From NCBI RefSeq assembly GCF_020535545.1, contig NZ_CP084752.1, positions 3,747,501 to 3,811,500 of the forward strand: DNA of 64,000 bases, given 5' to 3'. Source of the stretch: Roseateles sp. XES5. GTDB lineage: Bacteria; Pseudomonadota; Alphaproteobacteria; Rhizobiales; Rhizobiaceae. A model generated the notes under the pieces. It was not told the DNA's origin, searched no databases, and was given only the letters and a program-made list of their open reading frames with translations. The position numbers were made by a program, and so were the translations under genes. Shown here one piece after another: positions 1 through 9,685 of the stretch (its first letter is position 1; every line of letters starts with the position of its first letter).

Positions 1-304
1 CGGCGGTACGACCTACTTCACGGCTTCTGCCGAAGCCTCGTTCCCGCTGCCGATGCTGCCGCGTGACTCGGGCTTCCGTGGCGCCGTCTTCGTCGACGCC
101 GGCACGCTCTATGGCAACGATGTGAAGACCGTCGCCGCAGACAAGGTCGAAGGCACGGGCATGAGCCTGCGTGCTTCCGCCGGCGCCAGCATCATCTGGG
201 CGTCGCCGTTCGGCCCGCTGCGCTTCGACTATGCGATCCCGATCAAGAAGGAATCCTTCGACGAGGTTCAGCGCTTCAAGTTCGGCATTGCAACCCAGTT
301 CTAA
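1..304 (+). CDS. bamA: BamA outer-membrane assembly factor, C-terminal fragment
   Basis: The reading frame enters from the left edge and ends at the TAA at 302-304, so only about the last 100 residues are here. BamA is the barrel component that inserts outer-membrane proteins. The fragment has amphipathic beta-strands with the family's closing pattern: a stretch reading FGPLRFDYAIPI, then a final strand ending in phenylalanine (GIATQF), the classic C-terminal aromatic of outer-membrane barrels. The position directly upstream of lpxD is the usual one in alphaproteobacteria, linking barrel assembly to lipid A synthesis. POTRA domains and start are outside the window. Another Omp85-family member is possible, but the neighbourhood makes BamA much the best call. 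Confidence 0.9.
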   Translation, partial: GGTTYFTASAEASFPLPMLPRDSGFRGAVFVDAGTLYGNDVKTVAADKVEGTGMSLRASAGASIIWASPFGPLRFDYAIPIKKESFDEVQRFKFGIATQF

Positions 305-353
305 GGCCTAGCGTCCAGAACTGCGCGAACAGGAATGTTCTGGAGTCGTGTCG

Positions 354-1415
354 ATGGAGCATAATTGGTTCTTTCTGCCCCATGACGGTATGCGTCTGGG
401 CGACCTCGCGGTCGCCCTCGGGGCGGAACTTGCCGATGCTGCGCATGCCGATCGCATCGTGCGCAGCGTCTCGCCCGTAAACCGGGCGAAGGACGGCGAT
501 CTCTGTTACATGCTGTCCCGCAAGATGCGCGCTGAGCTCGAAACGAGCGAAGCGACGGCGATCCTGTGCGACCCGGCGCTGGCCTCGCTCGTGCCGGCGC
601 ATATTTCCGTTCTCCTGATCAAGCGTCCCCATACCGCCTTCGCCATTGCCGGCGCCTTGCTGCATCCGTCCGCCATGCGGCCGGAACCGATGACTTCGGC
701 TGCCGGCACGTCCGGCGCGTTCATCGATCCGCAGGCCCGCCTCGAGCCCGGTGTGATCGTTGAACCCATGGCTGTGGTCGGCAAGGGCGCCGAGATCGGC
801 GAAGGCACGCATATCGGCCCAGGCGCGGTTATCGGCGCCGGCGTCCGGATCGGCCGCAACTGCACCATCGCCGCCGGCGCGACGATCCAGTGCGCGCTCA
901 TCGGCAACAATGTCATCATCCATCCCGGCGCACGCATCGGCCAGGACGGCTTCGGTTATGCGCCGGGGCTGAAGCCCGGCATGATCAAGATCGTGCAGAT
1001 CGGCCGCGTCATCATCCAGGACGACGTGGAGATCGGCGCAAACACGACCATCGACCGCGGCACGATGGACGATACGGTGATCGGCGAGGGGACCAAGATC
1101 GACAATCAGGTCCAGGTCGGCCACAACGTGCGCATCGGCCGCCATTGCGGCATCGTCAGCAAGGTCGGCATTGCCGGCAGCACGCGCATCGGCGACGGCG
1201 TGATGATCGGCGGCGCTTCCGGCATCAATGGTCACATCACAATCGGCGACGGCGTTCAGATCGCGGCGATGAGCGGCGTCATCGCCGATATCCCGGCCGG
1301 CGAGAAATACGGCGGCATTCCCGCGCGCCCGATGCGCGATTTCCTGCGCGACATGGCGGAACTCGTCATGCGCTCCAGCACTCGAGTCCAGAAGAAGGGG
1401 AGCAAAGATGAGTGA
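354..1415 (+). CDS. lpxD: UDP-3-O-acylglucosamine N-acyltransferase LpxD
   Basis: Third enzyme of lipid A synthesis: it transfers a hydroxyacyl chain from acyl-ACP to the amine of UDP-3-O-acyl-glucosamine. An N-terminal uridine-binding domain (about residues 1-100) is followed by a left-handed beta-helix of I-G-x-x-x-x hexapeptide repeats (about 105-310), with the catalytic histidine near residue 257 in the context [10 protein letters not shown] frame-equivalent GTG lies at 348, but GGAG at 342-345 is correctly spaced for the ATG at 354, so I start there (353 residues). It overlaps fabZ by 8 bases, so the two are probably translationally coupled. Confidence 0.96.
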   Translation: MEHNWFFLPHDGMRLGDLAVALGAELADAAHADRIVRSVSPVNRAKDGDLCYMLSRKMRAELETSEATAILCDPALASLVPAHISVLLIKRPHTAFAIAGALLHPSAMRPEPMTSAAGTSGAFIDPQARLEPGVIVEPMAVVGKGAEIGEGTHIGPGAVIGAGVRIGRNCTIAAGATIQCALIGNNVIIHPGARIGQDGFGYAPGLKPGMIKIVQIGRVIIQDDVEIGANTTIDRGTMDDTVIGEGTKIDNQVQVGHNVRIGRHCGIVSKVGIAGSTRIGDGVMIGGASGINGHITIGDGVQIAAMSGVIADIPAGEKYGGIPARPMRDFLRDMAELVMRSSTRVQKKGSKDE

Positions 1416-1875
1416 AGAGGCCAAGACCGCGCTCGGCGTCGCGGACCTGCGTGAAATCCTCAAGCTGCTTCCCCATCGCTATCCGTTCCTGCTCGTCGAC
1501 AAGATCATCGAGATCGATGGGGACGATTCGGCGATCGGCATCAAGAACGTGACGGTCAACGAGCCGCACTTCATGGGGCATTTCCCCGATCATCCGATCA
1601 TGCCGGGCGTGCTGCTCGTCGAAGGCATGGCGCAGACGGCCGGCGCGATCTGCGCACGCAAGGCGCAGTCCGGCTCGAACCTCGTCTATTTCATGACGAT
1701 CGACAATGCGCGCTTCCGCCGGCCCGTCGTGCCGGGCGACCGCGTGGAATTCCACGTGAAGAAGCAGAAGCAGCGCGGCAATATCTGGAAGTTTCACTGC
1801 GACGCAAAAGTTGATGGGCAACTTGCGGCCGAAGCTGATATCGGCGCGATGATCGTGAAAAAGGAAGATGCCTGA
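1408..1875 (+). CDS. fabZ: 3-hydroxyacyl-ACP dehydratase FabZ
   Basis: Hot-dog fold dehydratase of the fatty-acid elongation cycle; it draws on the same 3-hydroxyacyl-ACP pool as LpxA and LpxD. At 155 residues it is the normal length. The family signature HRYPFLLVD sits near residues 23-31, and the active-site pair is His58 (in [11 protein letters not shown]) and Glu72 (in VEGMAQ). The start overlaps the end of lpxD, and lpxA follows after 2 bases. Co-expression with lpx genes is thought to balance phospholipid against lipid A synthesis. Confidence 0.97.
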   Translation: MSEEAKTALGVADLREILKLLPHRYPFLLVDKIIEIDGDDSAIGIKNVTVNEPHFMGHFPDHPIMPGVLLVEGMAQTAGAICARKAQSGSNLVYFMTIDNARFRRPVVPGDRVEFHVKKQKQRGNIWKFHCDAKVDGQLAAEADIGAMIVKKEDA

Positions 1876-1877
1876 AA

Positions 1878-2687
1878 ATGATTGCCGCCAGTGCGAAGAT
1901 CCACCCGCTCTCCGTCATCGAGGACGGGGCGGTCGTCGGTGAGAACGTTGTCGTCGGCCCGTTCTGTCATGTCGGGCCGAAGGTCGTTCTTCACGAGGGC
2001 GTGGAACTTCTGACGCATGTGGTGGTGACCGGCCGCACCGTCATCGGTCGCGGCACGCGCATCTTCGCCAATGCCGTCATCGGCGGCGATCCGCAGAGCC
2101 TGCATCACGACGGCGCCGAGACGACGCTGACCGTCGGCGAGATGTGCACCTTCCGCGAAGGCGTGACGATCAACACCGGCACGACGGAAGGCGGCGGCAA
2201 GACCGTCGTCGGCAACCACAATCTTCTCCTCGCCAATTCTCATGTCGCGCATGACTGCATCCTCGGCGACCACATCGTCATGTCGAACAACGTGATGCTC
2301 GCCGGCCATGTGAAGGTCGAGGACCGCGTCATCCTCGGCGGCGGCTCGGCCGTGCACCAGTTTACCCGCATTGGCCGGCAGGCCTTCATCGGCGGCCTTT
2401 CGGCGGTGTCCTACGATGTCATCCCCTATGGCATGCTGAACGGCAATCCCGGCGTCCTCGGCGGCCTCAACGTCGTCGGCATGGCCCGCGCCGGCATGGA
2501 AAAGCCGGCGATCCACGAGGTCCGCCGCGCCTTCAAGCAGATTTTCGAAGGCGAAGGCTCGGTCCGCGCCAATGCCGCGGCGATCCGCGACGACTATGCC
2601 GGCAGCGTGGCCGTGATGCAGATCCTCGATTTCATCGGCGCCGAAAGCGACCGCGCGCTGTCGTCCCCGAACCGGGGCAAGGGCTGA
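1878..2687 (+). CDS. lpxA: UDP-N-acetylglucosamine O-acyltransferase LpxA
   Basis: First committed enzyme of lipid A synthesis; it adds the 3-O-hydroxyacyl chain to UDP-GlcNAc, which GlmU (17169-18548) makes. Its 269 residues are mostly hexapeptide repeats forming a left-handed beta-helix (about 1-190), followed by a helical C-terminal domain. The catalytic histidine is His125 in SHVAHDC, exactly the classical position, and the VHQFTRIG region typical of LpxA follows. It lies 2 bases after fabZ and 5 bases before lpxI in one operon. Confidence 0.97.
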   Translation: MIAASAKIHPLSVIEDGAVVGENVVVGPFCHVGPKVVLHEGVELLTHVVVTGRTVIGRGTRIFANAVIGGDPQSLHHDGAETTLTVGEMCTFREGVTINTGTTEGGGKTVVGNHNLLLANSHVAHDCILGDHIVMSNNVMLAGHVKVEDRVILGGGSAVHQFTRIGRQAFIGGLSAVSYDVIPYGMLNGNPGVLGGLNVVGMARAGMEKPAIHEVRRAFKQIFEGEGSVRANAAAIRDDYAGSVAVMQILDFIGAESDRALSSPNRGKG

Positions 2688-2692
2688 GCATC

Positions 2693-3571
2693 ATGACGAT
2701 GGGCCGGCCCGAAGCCCGCGACCGGCTGGCCATCATCGCCGGCGGAGGCATGCTGCCGCGCTATGTCGCCGATGCCGCCCGCGCACGCGGCGAAGATCCC
2801 TACATTCTGGCACTGAGCAACGAGTCGGCGGAGACCTGGTCGGGCTTCGATCACGAATTCATCTCCATCGGCAACTATGCCGGCATTGGGGCGGCCTTTC
2901 GCCGGCAGGGTATCGGCCGGGCCGTGCTGTCCGGCTGGGTGCGCCGCCGGCCGGAATGGCGGGATATCCATGCGCCGCTCAAGGCGCTGTTCATTCTGCC
3001 GTCGGTCGTGCGCACGCTGCTCAAGGGCGGCGACGATGCCGTTCTGAAAATGGTCATTCGCCTCATCGAGGCCGAGGGCGTCCGCATCGTCGGCGCCCAT
3101 GACATCGTGCCCGATCTGCTCGGCAGCGAAGGCCCGCTGGGCAGCGTGGCGCCGGATGGCGCGGCCGAGGCCGACATAACCGCCGCTGCCGCCGCCGCGC
3201 TCGCCCTGGGCCGGCTGGATGTGGGGCAGGGCGCTGTCGCCGTCGGCGGGCGCGTGGTGGCGCTGGAGGGTGCGGAGGGCACGGATGGCATGCTGGAGCG
3301 CGTTGCTGCGCTCCGCGCCGCGGGCCGCATCTCGCAGCGCCGCAAGGGCGTGCTGGTGAAGCTCTGTAAGCCGGGACAGGACATGCGCGCGGACCTGCCC
3401 TCCATCGGCGTCGAGACGCTGCGGCGGGCGAAGGCGGCGGGGCTGGCCGGCATTGCCGTGGAGGCCGGCCGCTCGCTGGTGCTGGAGCGCGATGAACTCA
3501 TTGCCGAAGCGAATGCGCATGGCCTCTTCGTGACGGGGATCGTGCCCGGGAAAATGGAGGCCGCGCGATGA
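2693..3571 (+). CDS. lpxI: UDP-2,3-diacylglucosamine pyrophosphatase LpxI
   Basis: DUF1009-family protein of 292 residues. LpxI is the alphaproteobacterial functional replacement for LpxH: it cleaves UDP-2,3-diacylglucosamine to lipid X and UMP by an unrelated chemistry. The N-terminus has the GGGMLPRYVADAARARG pattern of the family, and the C-terminal half carries the conserved GVLVKLCKPGQDMRADLPSIG stretch. Its position between lpxA and lpxB is diagnostic. The ATG of lpxB lies inside its stop region (ATGA, 4-base overlap), implying coupled translation. Confidence 0.95.
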   Translation: MTMGRPEARDRLAIIAGGGMLPRYVADAARARGEDPYILALSNESAETWSGFDHEFISIGNYAGIGAAFRRQGIGRAVLSGWVRRRPEWRDIHAPLKALFILPSVVRTLLKGGDDAVLKMVIRLIEAEGVRIVGAHDIVPDLLGSEGPLGSVAPDGAAEADITAAAAAALALGRLDVGQGAVAVGGRVVALEGAEGTDGMLERVAALRAAGRISQRRKGVLVKLCKPGQDMRADLPSIGVETLRRAKAAGLAGIAVEAGRSLVLERDELIAEANAHGLFVTGIVPGKMEAAR

Positions 3572-4749
3572 CGGGAAAGACGATCAGGATCGGCGTGATC
3601 GCCGGCGAAGTCTCCGGCGACCTTTTGGGTGGCGATCTCATCGCGGCGCTTCGCACGGCCTATCCCGGCGATGTCGAGCTTGTCGGGGTCGGCGGCGAGG
3701 CGCTGGAGCGGCAGGGTCTGACATCCCTGTTCGACTTTTCCGAACTTTCCATCATGGGCATTTCCCAGGTGCTGAAGCGCCTGCCGCTGCTGCTGCGCCG
3801 CATCCGCCAGACGGCCGATGCCCTGATTGCCGCGCGGCCGGACGTGCTGCTCATCATCGACAGCCCGGACTTCACCCACCGCGTCGCAAGGCGCGTGCGC
3901 AAGGCTCTGCCGGATCTTCCCGTCGTCAACTATGTCTGCCCCAGCGTCTGGGCCTGGAAGGAAGAGCGCGCGCCGCGCATGCGCGCCTATGTCGATCACG
4001 TGCTGGCGCTGCTGCCCTTCGAGCCCGCGGCCATGGAGCGGCTCGGCGGGCCGAAGACGACCTATGTCGGCCACCGGCTGATCAACGATCCGGATATCGG
4101 CCGCGTTCGCGCGGCGCGGCTGGCGCGGGAGGGCGAGACCCCGGCTGCACCCGTCTGCCTGCTGCTTCCCGGCTCGCGCAGCACGGAGATCAACCGGCTG
4201 CTGCCGGTCTTCGCGGACATGGCGAAGGAGCTTTCCGCGCGCCATCCCGGCATCCGCTTCCTTCTGCCCACCGTGCCGCGGCAGGAAGCGCTCGTGCGCC
4301 GATTGACGGCGGACTGGTCTGCGCAGCCTCTCATCACCACGTCGAGCGAGGACAAGTGGCGCGCCTTCGCTGAGGCCGATGCGGCCGTCGCGGCCTCCGG
4401 CACGGTCATTCTGGAACTTGCGCTTGCCCGCGTGCCCGTCATTTCCACCTACCGCTTCGACTGGCTGGCTAACTTCTTCTTCCTGCGTAAGGTGAAGGTC
4501 TGGACGGCGGCGATCCCCAACATCATCGCGGATTATGTCATCGTTCCGGAATTCCTCAACGAACAGGTGCGCGCCGGCACGCTGACGCGCTGGTTCGAGC
4601 GGCTTTCGGCCGACACGCTGCAGCGCCGCGGCGTGCTGGAAGGCTACGACCTCGTCCATGCCCGCATGCAGACAGAGCGCCCGCCGGGCGAAACCGGCGC
4701 GGCGGTGATCCTCGATCTTCTCGCAACAAAAAAACCCGGTCAGTCCTGA
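3568..4749 (+). CDS. lpxB: Lipid-A-disaccharide synthase LpxB
   Basis: Glycosyltransferase family 19 enzyme that joins UDP-2,3-diacylglucosamine and lipid X to form the lipid A disaccharide at the inner membrane. It has 393 residues. Visible family marks are the N-terminal GEVSGDLLGGDLI loop, YVCPSVWAWKE near residue 130, the LLPGSRSTEI loop near 205, and the SGTVILELAL stretch near 275. It is the last gene of the operon; its stop codon lies inside the terminator hairpin at 4731-4758. Confidence 0.97.
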   Translation: MTGKTIRIGVIAGEVSGDLLGGDLIAALRTAYPGDVELVGVGGEALERQGLTSLFDFSELSIMGISQVLKRLPLLLRRIRQTADALIAARPDVLLIIDSPDFTHRVARRVRKALPDLPVVNYVCPSVWAWKEERAPRMRAYVDHVLALLPFEPAAMERLGGPKTTYVGHRLINDPDIGRVRAARLAREGETPAAPVCLLLPGSRSTEINRLLPVFADMAKELSARHPGIRFLLPTVPRQEALVRRLTADWSAQPLITTSSEDKWRAFAEADAAVAASGTVILELALARVPVISTYRFDWLANFFFLRKVKVWTAAIPNIIADYVIVPEFLNEQVRAGTLTRWFERLSADTLQRRGVLEGYDLVHARMQTERPPGETGAAVILDLLATKKPGQS

Positions 4750-4758
4750 CCGGGTTTT
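4731..4758. terminator. Bidirectional rho-independent terminator between lpxB and gltA
   Basis: Perfect inverted repeat: AAAACCCGGTCAG (4731-4743) pairs with CTGACCGGGTTTT (4746-4758). There is an A-run on the left and a T-run on the right, so it can serve both the rightward lpx operon and the leftward gltA gene. It overlaps the lpxB stop codon. Confidence 0.9.
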
Positions 4759-4778
4759 CTTCTTTTCGGGGGCTGAAA

Positions 4779-6068
4779 TCAGCGCTTGGAAACCGGCACG
4801 TAGTCACGCTTCGGGGCGCCGACATAGAGCTGGCGCGGGCGGCCGATGCGCTGTTCCGGATCTTCGATCATCTCGTTCCACTGGGCGATCCAGCCGACCG
4901 TGCGGGCGAGCGCGAAGAGCACGGTGAACATGGTGGTGGGGAAGCCCAGCGCCTTCAGCGTGATGCCGGAGTAGAAGTCGATGTTCGGGTAGAGCTTCTT
5001 CTCGATGAAGTATTCGTCGGTCAGCGCGATGCGCTCGAGCTCGATCGCCACTTCCAGCATCGGATCGTCCTTGATGCCGAGCTCGCCGAGAACCTCATGC
5101 GTCGTCTTCTGCATGATGCGGGCGCGCGGATCGTAGTTCTTGTAGACGCGATGGCCGAAGCCCATCAGGCGGAACGGATCGTTCTTGTCCTTGGCGCGGG
5201 CGACATATTCCGGAATGCGCTCGACCGAGCCGATTTCCGCGAGCATGTTCAGGCAGGCCTCGTTGGCGCCACCGTGAGCCGGGCCCCACAGGCAGGCCAC
5301 GCCGGCCGCGATGGCTGCGAAGGGGTTGGTGCCCGAGGAGCCGCACAGGCGCACGGTGGAGGTGCTGGCGTTCTGCTCGTGGTCGGCGTGCAGGGTGAAG
5401 ATACGGTCCATGGCGCGCACCAGCACGTCATTGGGCTTGTACTCCTCGCAAGGCGTGGCAAACATCATGCGCATGAAGTTGCCGGCGTAGCTCAGGTCGT
5501 TCTGCGGATAGATGTAGGGCTGGCCGATGGTGTACTTGTAGGCCATCGCCACCAGGGTGGGCATCTTGGCGATCAGGCGAATGGCCGAGATCTCACGATG
5601 CTCCGGGTTATTGATGTCGGTGCTGTCGTGATAGAACGAGGACATGGCGCCGACCAGGCCGGTCATCACGGCCATGGGATGCGCGTCGCGGCGGAAGCCA
5701 CGCAGGAAGAACTGCATCTGCTCGTTGACCATGGTGTGCTTGGTCACGCGCTCGACGAAGTTGTCCTTCTGGGTCTGGTTGGGCAGCTCCCCGTACAGCA
5801 GCAGGTAGCAGGTTTCCAGATAGTCACAGTTCACGGCCAGCTGCTCGATGGGGTAGCCGCGGTACAGCAGCTCGCCCTTGTCGCCATCGATATAGGTGAT
5901 GGTCGAGTTGCAGGACGCCGTCGACAGGAAGCCCGGGTCGTAGGTGAAGGCGCCGGTATGTTTGTACAGGGTGCCGATGTCGATTACATCGGGGCCGATC
6001 GTCCCGGATCGCGTCGGCAGTTCGACTGTCTTGCCATCGATCGATACACCCGCGCTTGTTCCTGTCAT
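4779..6068 (-). CDS. gltA: Citrate synthase (chimeric composition)
   Basis: Type II hexameric citrate synthase, condensing oxaloacetate and acetyl-CoA in the TCA cycle; 429 residues from the ATG at 6068. That start is chosen over the upstream in-frame one at 6089 because GGAGG stands 6 bases before it. Active-site blocks are present: [24 protein letters not shown] and the NIDFYSG aspartate. Odd: residues about 42-275 (nt about 5250-5945) carry Burkholderiales-type residues (for example [46 protein letters not shown]) and CTG/GTG/AGC-rich codons, while both ends are rhizobial ([15 protein letters not shown] and PVSKR at the C-terminus). The catalytic residues are intact, so the product could work. 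See findings. Confidence 0.95.
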   Translation of the reverse strand: MTGTSAGVSIDGKTVELPTRSGTIGPDVIDIGTLYKHTGAFTYDPGFLSTASCNSTITYIDGDKGELLYRGYPIEQLAVNCDYLETCYLLLYGELPNQTQKDNFVERVTKHTMVNEQMQFFLRGFRRDAHPMAVMTGLVGAMSSFYHDSTDINNPEHREISAIRLIAKMPTLVAMAYKYTIGQPYIYPQNDLSYAGNFMRMMFATPCEEYKPNDVLVRAMDRIFTLHADHEQNASTSTVRLCGSSGTNPFAAIAAGVACLWGPAHGGANEACLNMLAEIGSVERIPEYVARAKDKNDPFRLMGFGHRVYKNYDPRARIMQKTTHEVLGELGIKDDPMLEVAIELERIALTDEYFIEKKLYPNIDFYSGITLKALGFPTTMFTVLFALARTVGWIAQWNEMIEDPEQRIGRPRQLYVGAPKRDYVPVSKR

Positions 6069-6374
6069 AACGATCCTCCGTTGTTTCAAATGGCGGCACG
6101 AGGTTGTGCCCGGCCCATGAACATGCTCGTTTTGCTAGCCCATTTACGGTGCCCTGCCAAGCGATACGAAAGGCAAATTGTGCATTGCGGAAATGGACTT
6201 TCCGGCAACGCAATATCTACCCTTTCCGGGAAGTTGCAAGCAACCTTTGAGAGTGTCCTTCAAATTATGGAGGTGGCATCCTTTCTGTCTGGCTTAGCAA
6301 TTTGCGAAGCATCTGCCGGTTGAAGATTTCTCCGTTCGATTGCACAATGACGGGGAGGCAACGGCGCCGGGGAG
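6069..6374. other. Intergenic region between divergent gltA and comEC
   Basis: About 306 bases that should hold the promoters of both genes. The stretch from 6130 to 6300 is less GC-rich than its surroundings. I see no RNA gene, convincing ORF or clear operator in it. A leftward RBS (GGAGG) just upstream of position 6068 belongs to gltA. Confidence 0.5.
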
Positions 6375-8876
6375 ATGGCCAGGGTGGAGGTCGCCGAGCG
6401 GAAAAATGTGCCCGAGGGCCATGCCTCCCGGGCAACGGTTTCCAACGCCGACTTGCCGGCGGCGCCCAACCCGGTACGACGGCATCGCCGGCTTTCGACG
6501 ACCCTGCATCATGGCGCCCTGCGTCTTGCGCATCGGGTCCTGGACCGGCAGAGCCTCGCCAACACCTTCGCGCAGGAGCGGGCGTACGGTCACTTCTTCC
6601 TCTTCGTTCCCGTCTTTCTCGGCGCGGGGGCGGCGCTCTGGTTCGCGGCGTCGTCCGATCCGCCGCTCCACGCGCTGATCCTGCTTCTTTGCCTGACGCT
6701 CTGGCCCGCCTTGCGGCTGCGGCATCGGGAGGACTGGATCGCGCTTGCGGCCGGCGCGGCGTTCCTCGTGCCGGCGGGCATGCTGCTTGCGGCGCTCGAA
6801 AGCGCGCGGCTGGATACGGTCGTGCTGGACGCGCCCGTCACGAGCGAGATCAGCGGCCGGGTGCTGGCGCGGGAAAGCGATGCGCGCGGGGCCATTCGCT
6901 ACCGCATCGCCCTGGAGGAAACGCGCGACCCCGTGCTGAAACGCGCACCCGGCGTGGTGACCGTGCTTGCGCGCAGCCGGCATGAGCCGGTCGCCATCGG
7001 CAGCGGCATAAAGGGGCGAGCGCGGCTCAACCCGCCCTCCGGGCCCGCCCTTGCAGGGCTCAACGATTTCACCTTCGACGCCTATTTCGCGGGTACGGGC
7101 GCCATCGGCTATTTCTACAGCGCGCCGACGGCGGTCGCGGCCGGAGAAAGCGGTTTCGAGGGGCGTATCCGGGAGACGATCGCGGGCTGGCGCAACAACC
7201 TCACCGAGCATATCCGCAACCGCATCGACGGCGATGCCGGCGCGATCGCCGCCGCGCTCGTGACGGCGGAACAGCGCGCGATCGACGAGGACACGGTCGA
7301 GGCTCTGCGACAGGCTGGACTTGCCCATGTGCTTGCCATTTCGGGGCTGAACATGGTGCTGGCGGCCGGCATCTTCCTGGTCGGCGCACGCGGGCTCCTG
7401 GCGCTCATACCGGGGTTTGCCGAACGCTATCCGACGAAGAAGATCGCGGCCGCCGGCGCGCTCGTCATGGTGACGCTCTACATTCTCGTTTCGGGTGGCG
7501 CGATCTCGGCGGTGCGCTCCTGGATCATGATCTGCGTCATGCTTATCGCCGTGCTTTTCGGCCGTTCGGCCATCAGCCTGCGCAATGTGGCGCTTTCGGC
7601 GATCATCATCCTTGCGGTGACACCGTCGGCCATCACCAATCCGGGTTTCCAGATGTCCTATGCGGCAACGCTCGGCCTCGTTGCAGGCTATGCCGCCTGG
7701 CGGGAGCGGCCGGCGCGGCAGGAGGGGCGGGGAGGACCGTTCCAGCCTTTCGGCGGGGCGGTGGGCCGCTTCCTCGGCGGACTGCTTCTGTCCTCGTTGA
7801 TCGGCGGCGTTGCGACGCTGATCTATTCCGTCGGCCACTTTCACCGCATTCCCGCCTATGGGCTTGCCGGCAATCTGCTGGCCATGCCTGTGATCAGCGC
7901 CATCGTCATGCCGTTCGGCCTCATCGCCGTGCTGCTGATGCCCTTCGGTCTCGACGCCATTCCCTTCGCCATCATGGGCAAGGGCATCGAATGGATGATC
8001 GCGCTGTCGAACTGGGTGGCCGGCTGGAAGGGGGAGATCGTGACGGGCCGCATTCCCCTGCTCGCCTTCCTGCTGATCGGCCTCGGCGGTGGCCTTGCCT
8101 GCCTGCTGCGCACGCGCCTGCGGCATACCGGGACGCTGCTCGTGCTGTTCGGCGCCGGCCTTGCGTTCTGGCCAGGCGGCCCGGCGCCGGAAGTGCTGGT
8201 ATCGGAGGATGGGCGTCTCGTCGCCATCCTTGAGAACGCCAGTGCCGCAACGAACCGCGCCCGGCCGCCGGACTTCATCTACGATCAATGGCGCCGCGCG
8301 CTTCGCCTGAGCGGCCACCGGAAGCCTGAGCTGCGGAAGACCATGGGACTGTTTCTGGAAGAAGCGAACGCCGCCGACGGTGCGGGCGAAACTGCCGAGG
8401 ATGGGAAGCGGCCGCGCCGGAAGGCGGACCGGCAAAACGCCCTGGCCGCCATGACGGACGCGTTCGCCACGGCCGGAAAGACGCGGGCCTTCGTCTGCGA
8501 GGCGAAAGCCTTCTGCGCCGCGATATCGCCGAGCGGCTGGCGGATCGTCACGCTGGAAGACACCGCGTTTCTCGGCACGGCCTGCGACAATGCCGATCTC
8601 GTCGTCGTGCCGTTTCCGTTGCGGATCGATGCGTGCCGTTCAGGGGCGCGACTGGTGACGGCTCGCCACTTGCGGCGAACGGGCGCACTGGAAATCAGGC
8701 CTGTCGAAGCGGGTCAATCGACGGTATCGGGCTCATCCGCGCCCCTGTCTGCCGACCCTCTGTCCTCCGCCATCGTGACGCCCGCGGTCGAAACGCTCGA
8801 CCGGCCCTGGGCGCGACATCGCGCCTATGACTGGCGCACCGGCAGCTTCACGCCGGCGGTGGAGGCTCAGTTGTAG
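6375..8876 (+). CDS. comEC: ComEC/Rec2 family integral membrane protein
   Basis: Predicted DNA-uptake channel protein of the inner membrane, 833 residues. Two hydrophobic segments (about 70-140) and an OB-like DUF4131 region precede the Competence domain at about residues 290-560, which holds the family motif [13 protein letters not shown] and many transmembrane helices. The C-terminal roughly 230 residues are soluble and lack an HxHxDH metallo-beta-lactamase motif, so the nuclease-like domain of longer ComECs is absent or unrecognisable. The start is uncertain: GGGGAG touches the chosen ATG and is too close to be a good RBS. The gene converges on lexA, and the two 3' ends overlap by 10 bases. 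Natural competence is not shown by this alone. Confidence 0.85.
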   Translation: MARVEVAERKNVPEGHASRATVSNADLPAAPNPVRRHRRLSTTLHHGALRLAHRVLDRQSLANTFAQERAYGHFFLFVPVFLGAGAALWFAASSDPPLHALILLLCLTLWPALRLRHREDWIALAAGAAFLVPAGMLLAALESARLDTVVLDAPVTSEISGRVLARESDARGAIRYRIALEETRDPVLKRAPGVVTVLARSRHEPVAIGSGIKGRARLNPPSGPALAGLNDFTFDAYFAGTGAIGYFYSAPTAVAAGESGFEGRIRETIAGWRNNLTEHIRNRIDGDAGAIAAALVTAEQRAIDEDTVEALRQAGLAHVLAISGLNMVLAAGIFLVGARGLLALIPGFAERYPTKKIAAAGALVMVTLYILVSGGAISAVRSWIMICVMLIAVLFGRSAISLRNVALSAIIILAVTPSAITNPGFQMSYAATLGLVAGYAAWRERPARQEGRGGPFQPFGGAVGRFLGGLLLSSLIGGVATLIYSVGHFHRIPAYGLAGNLLAMPVISAIVMPFGLIAVLLMPFGLDAIPFAIMGKGIEWMIALSNWVAGWKGEIVTGRIPLLAFLLIGLGGGLACLLRTRLRHTGTLLVLFGAGLAFWPGGPAPEVLVSEDGRLVAILENASAATNRARPPDFIYDQWRRALRLSGHRKPELRKTMGLFLEEANAADGAGETAEDGKRPRRKADRQNALAAMTDAFATAGKTRAFVCEAKAFCAAISPSGWRIVTLEDTAFLGTACDNADLVVVPFPLRIDACRSGARLVTARHLRRTGALEIRPVEAGQSTVSGSSAPLSADPLSSAIVTPAVETLDRPWARHRAYDWRTGSFTPAVEAQL

Positions 8877-9592
8877 CGGCGGATGAGGCCGACGAGCTTG
8901 CCCTGGATCTTGACGCGATCCGGCCCGAAGATGCGGGTCTCGTAGGCGGGGTTGGCGGCTTCGAGCGCAATGGAGGCGCCCTTGCGGCGGAAGCGCTTCA
9001 GCGTTGCTTCCTCGTCATCGATGAGCGCGACGATGATCTCGCCGGGATTGGCGCTGCTGGCATTGCGGATGATGACCGTGTCGCCGTCGAGAATGCCGGC
9101 CTCGATCATCGAATCGCCCTTCACTTCCAGGGCGTAGTGGTCGCCGCTGCCGATCATCTCGGCGGGCACGGTAATGTCGTGGGTGTTGTTCTGGATGGCC
9201 GAGATCGGCACGCCGGCGGCGATGCGGCCCATGACCGGCACGGAGACCGAGGAGGACATCTCGACCGCAGAAGGCGCACTGCGCTGGACCGGTGCGGGCG
9301 CCGCCGGCTGCTTGCCACGGCTGCCTTCGATGACGGAGGGGGAGAAGCCGCGACGTGGCTGCAGGCTCGACGAATAGGCTTCCGGCAGCTTGATGACTTC
9401 AAGCGCGCGCGCCCGGTTGGGCAGGCGGCGGATGAAGCCGCGCTCCTCGAGCGCGGTGATGAGGCGATGGATGCCGGATTTGGAGGCGAGATCCAGGGCA
9501 TCCTTCATCTCGTCGAAGGACGGAGGAATGCCGGATTCCTTCATACGCTCGTGAATGAACAGGAGCAGTTCCTGTTGTTTGCGCGTCAGCAT
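8867..9592 (-). CDS. lexA: SOS transcriptional repressor LexA
   Basis: Repressor of the DNA-damage regulon; it self-cleaves when RecA filaments form. The 241 residues comprise a winged-helix domain (1-65), a long linker, and an S24 peptidase domain. The cleavage site is Ala126-Gly127 (GRIAAGVP), and the catalytic dyad is Ser161 (GDSM) and Lys199 (ATLKRF). It is the distal gene of the leftward ppiD-trp-moa cluster but has its own promoter region with an SOS box at 9641-9655, so it is probably autoregulated. Confidence 0.97.
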   Translation of the reverse strand: MLTRKQQELLLFIHERMKESGIPPSFDEMKDALDLASKSGIHRLITALEERGFIRRLPNRARALEVIKLPEAYSSSLQPRRGFSPSVIEGSRGKQPAAPAPVQRSAPSAVEMSSSVSVPVMGRIAAGVPISAIQNNTHDITVPAEMIGSGDHYALEVKGDSMIEAGILDGDTVIIRNASSANPGEIIVALIDDEEATLKRFRRKGASIALEAANPAYETRIFGPDRVKIQGKLVGLIRRYN

Positions 9593-9640
9593 GGCCTCTC
9601 CACCGAGAATCGTGAAACAAATCCAGAACAGACACTATCT

Positions 9641-9655
9641 GTTCCATATGTGTTC
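9641..9655 (-). promoter_or_regulatory. SOS box (LexA operator) upstream of lexA
   Basis: GTTC-CATATGT-GTTC on the + strand, a perfect match to the alphaproteobacterial LexA box GTTC-N7-GTTC, 49 bases upstream of the lexA start. An additional inverted repeat, GAACAG (9626-9631) and CTGTTC (9639-9644), shares one half-site with it. Position and sequence support autoregulation. Confidence 0.88.
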
Positions 9656-9685
9656 TGCAAGAGGCCGCTGAAACAATAATACTGT

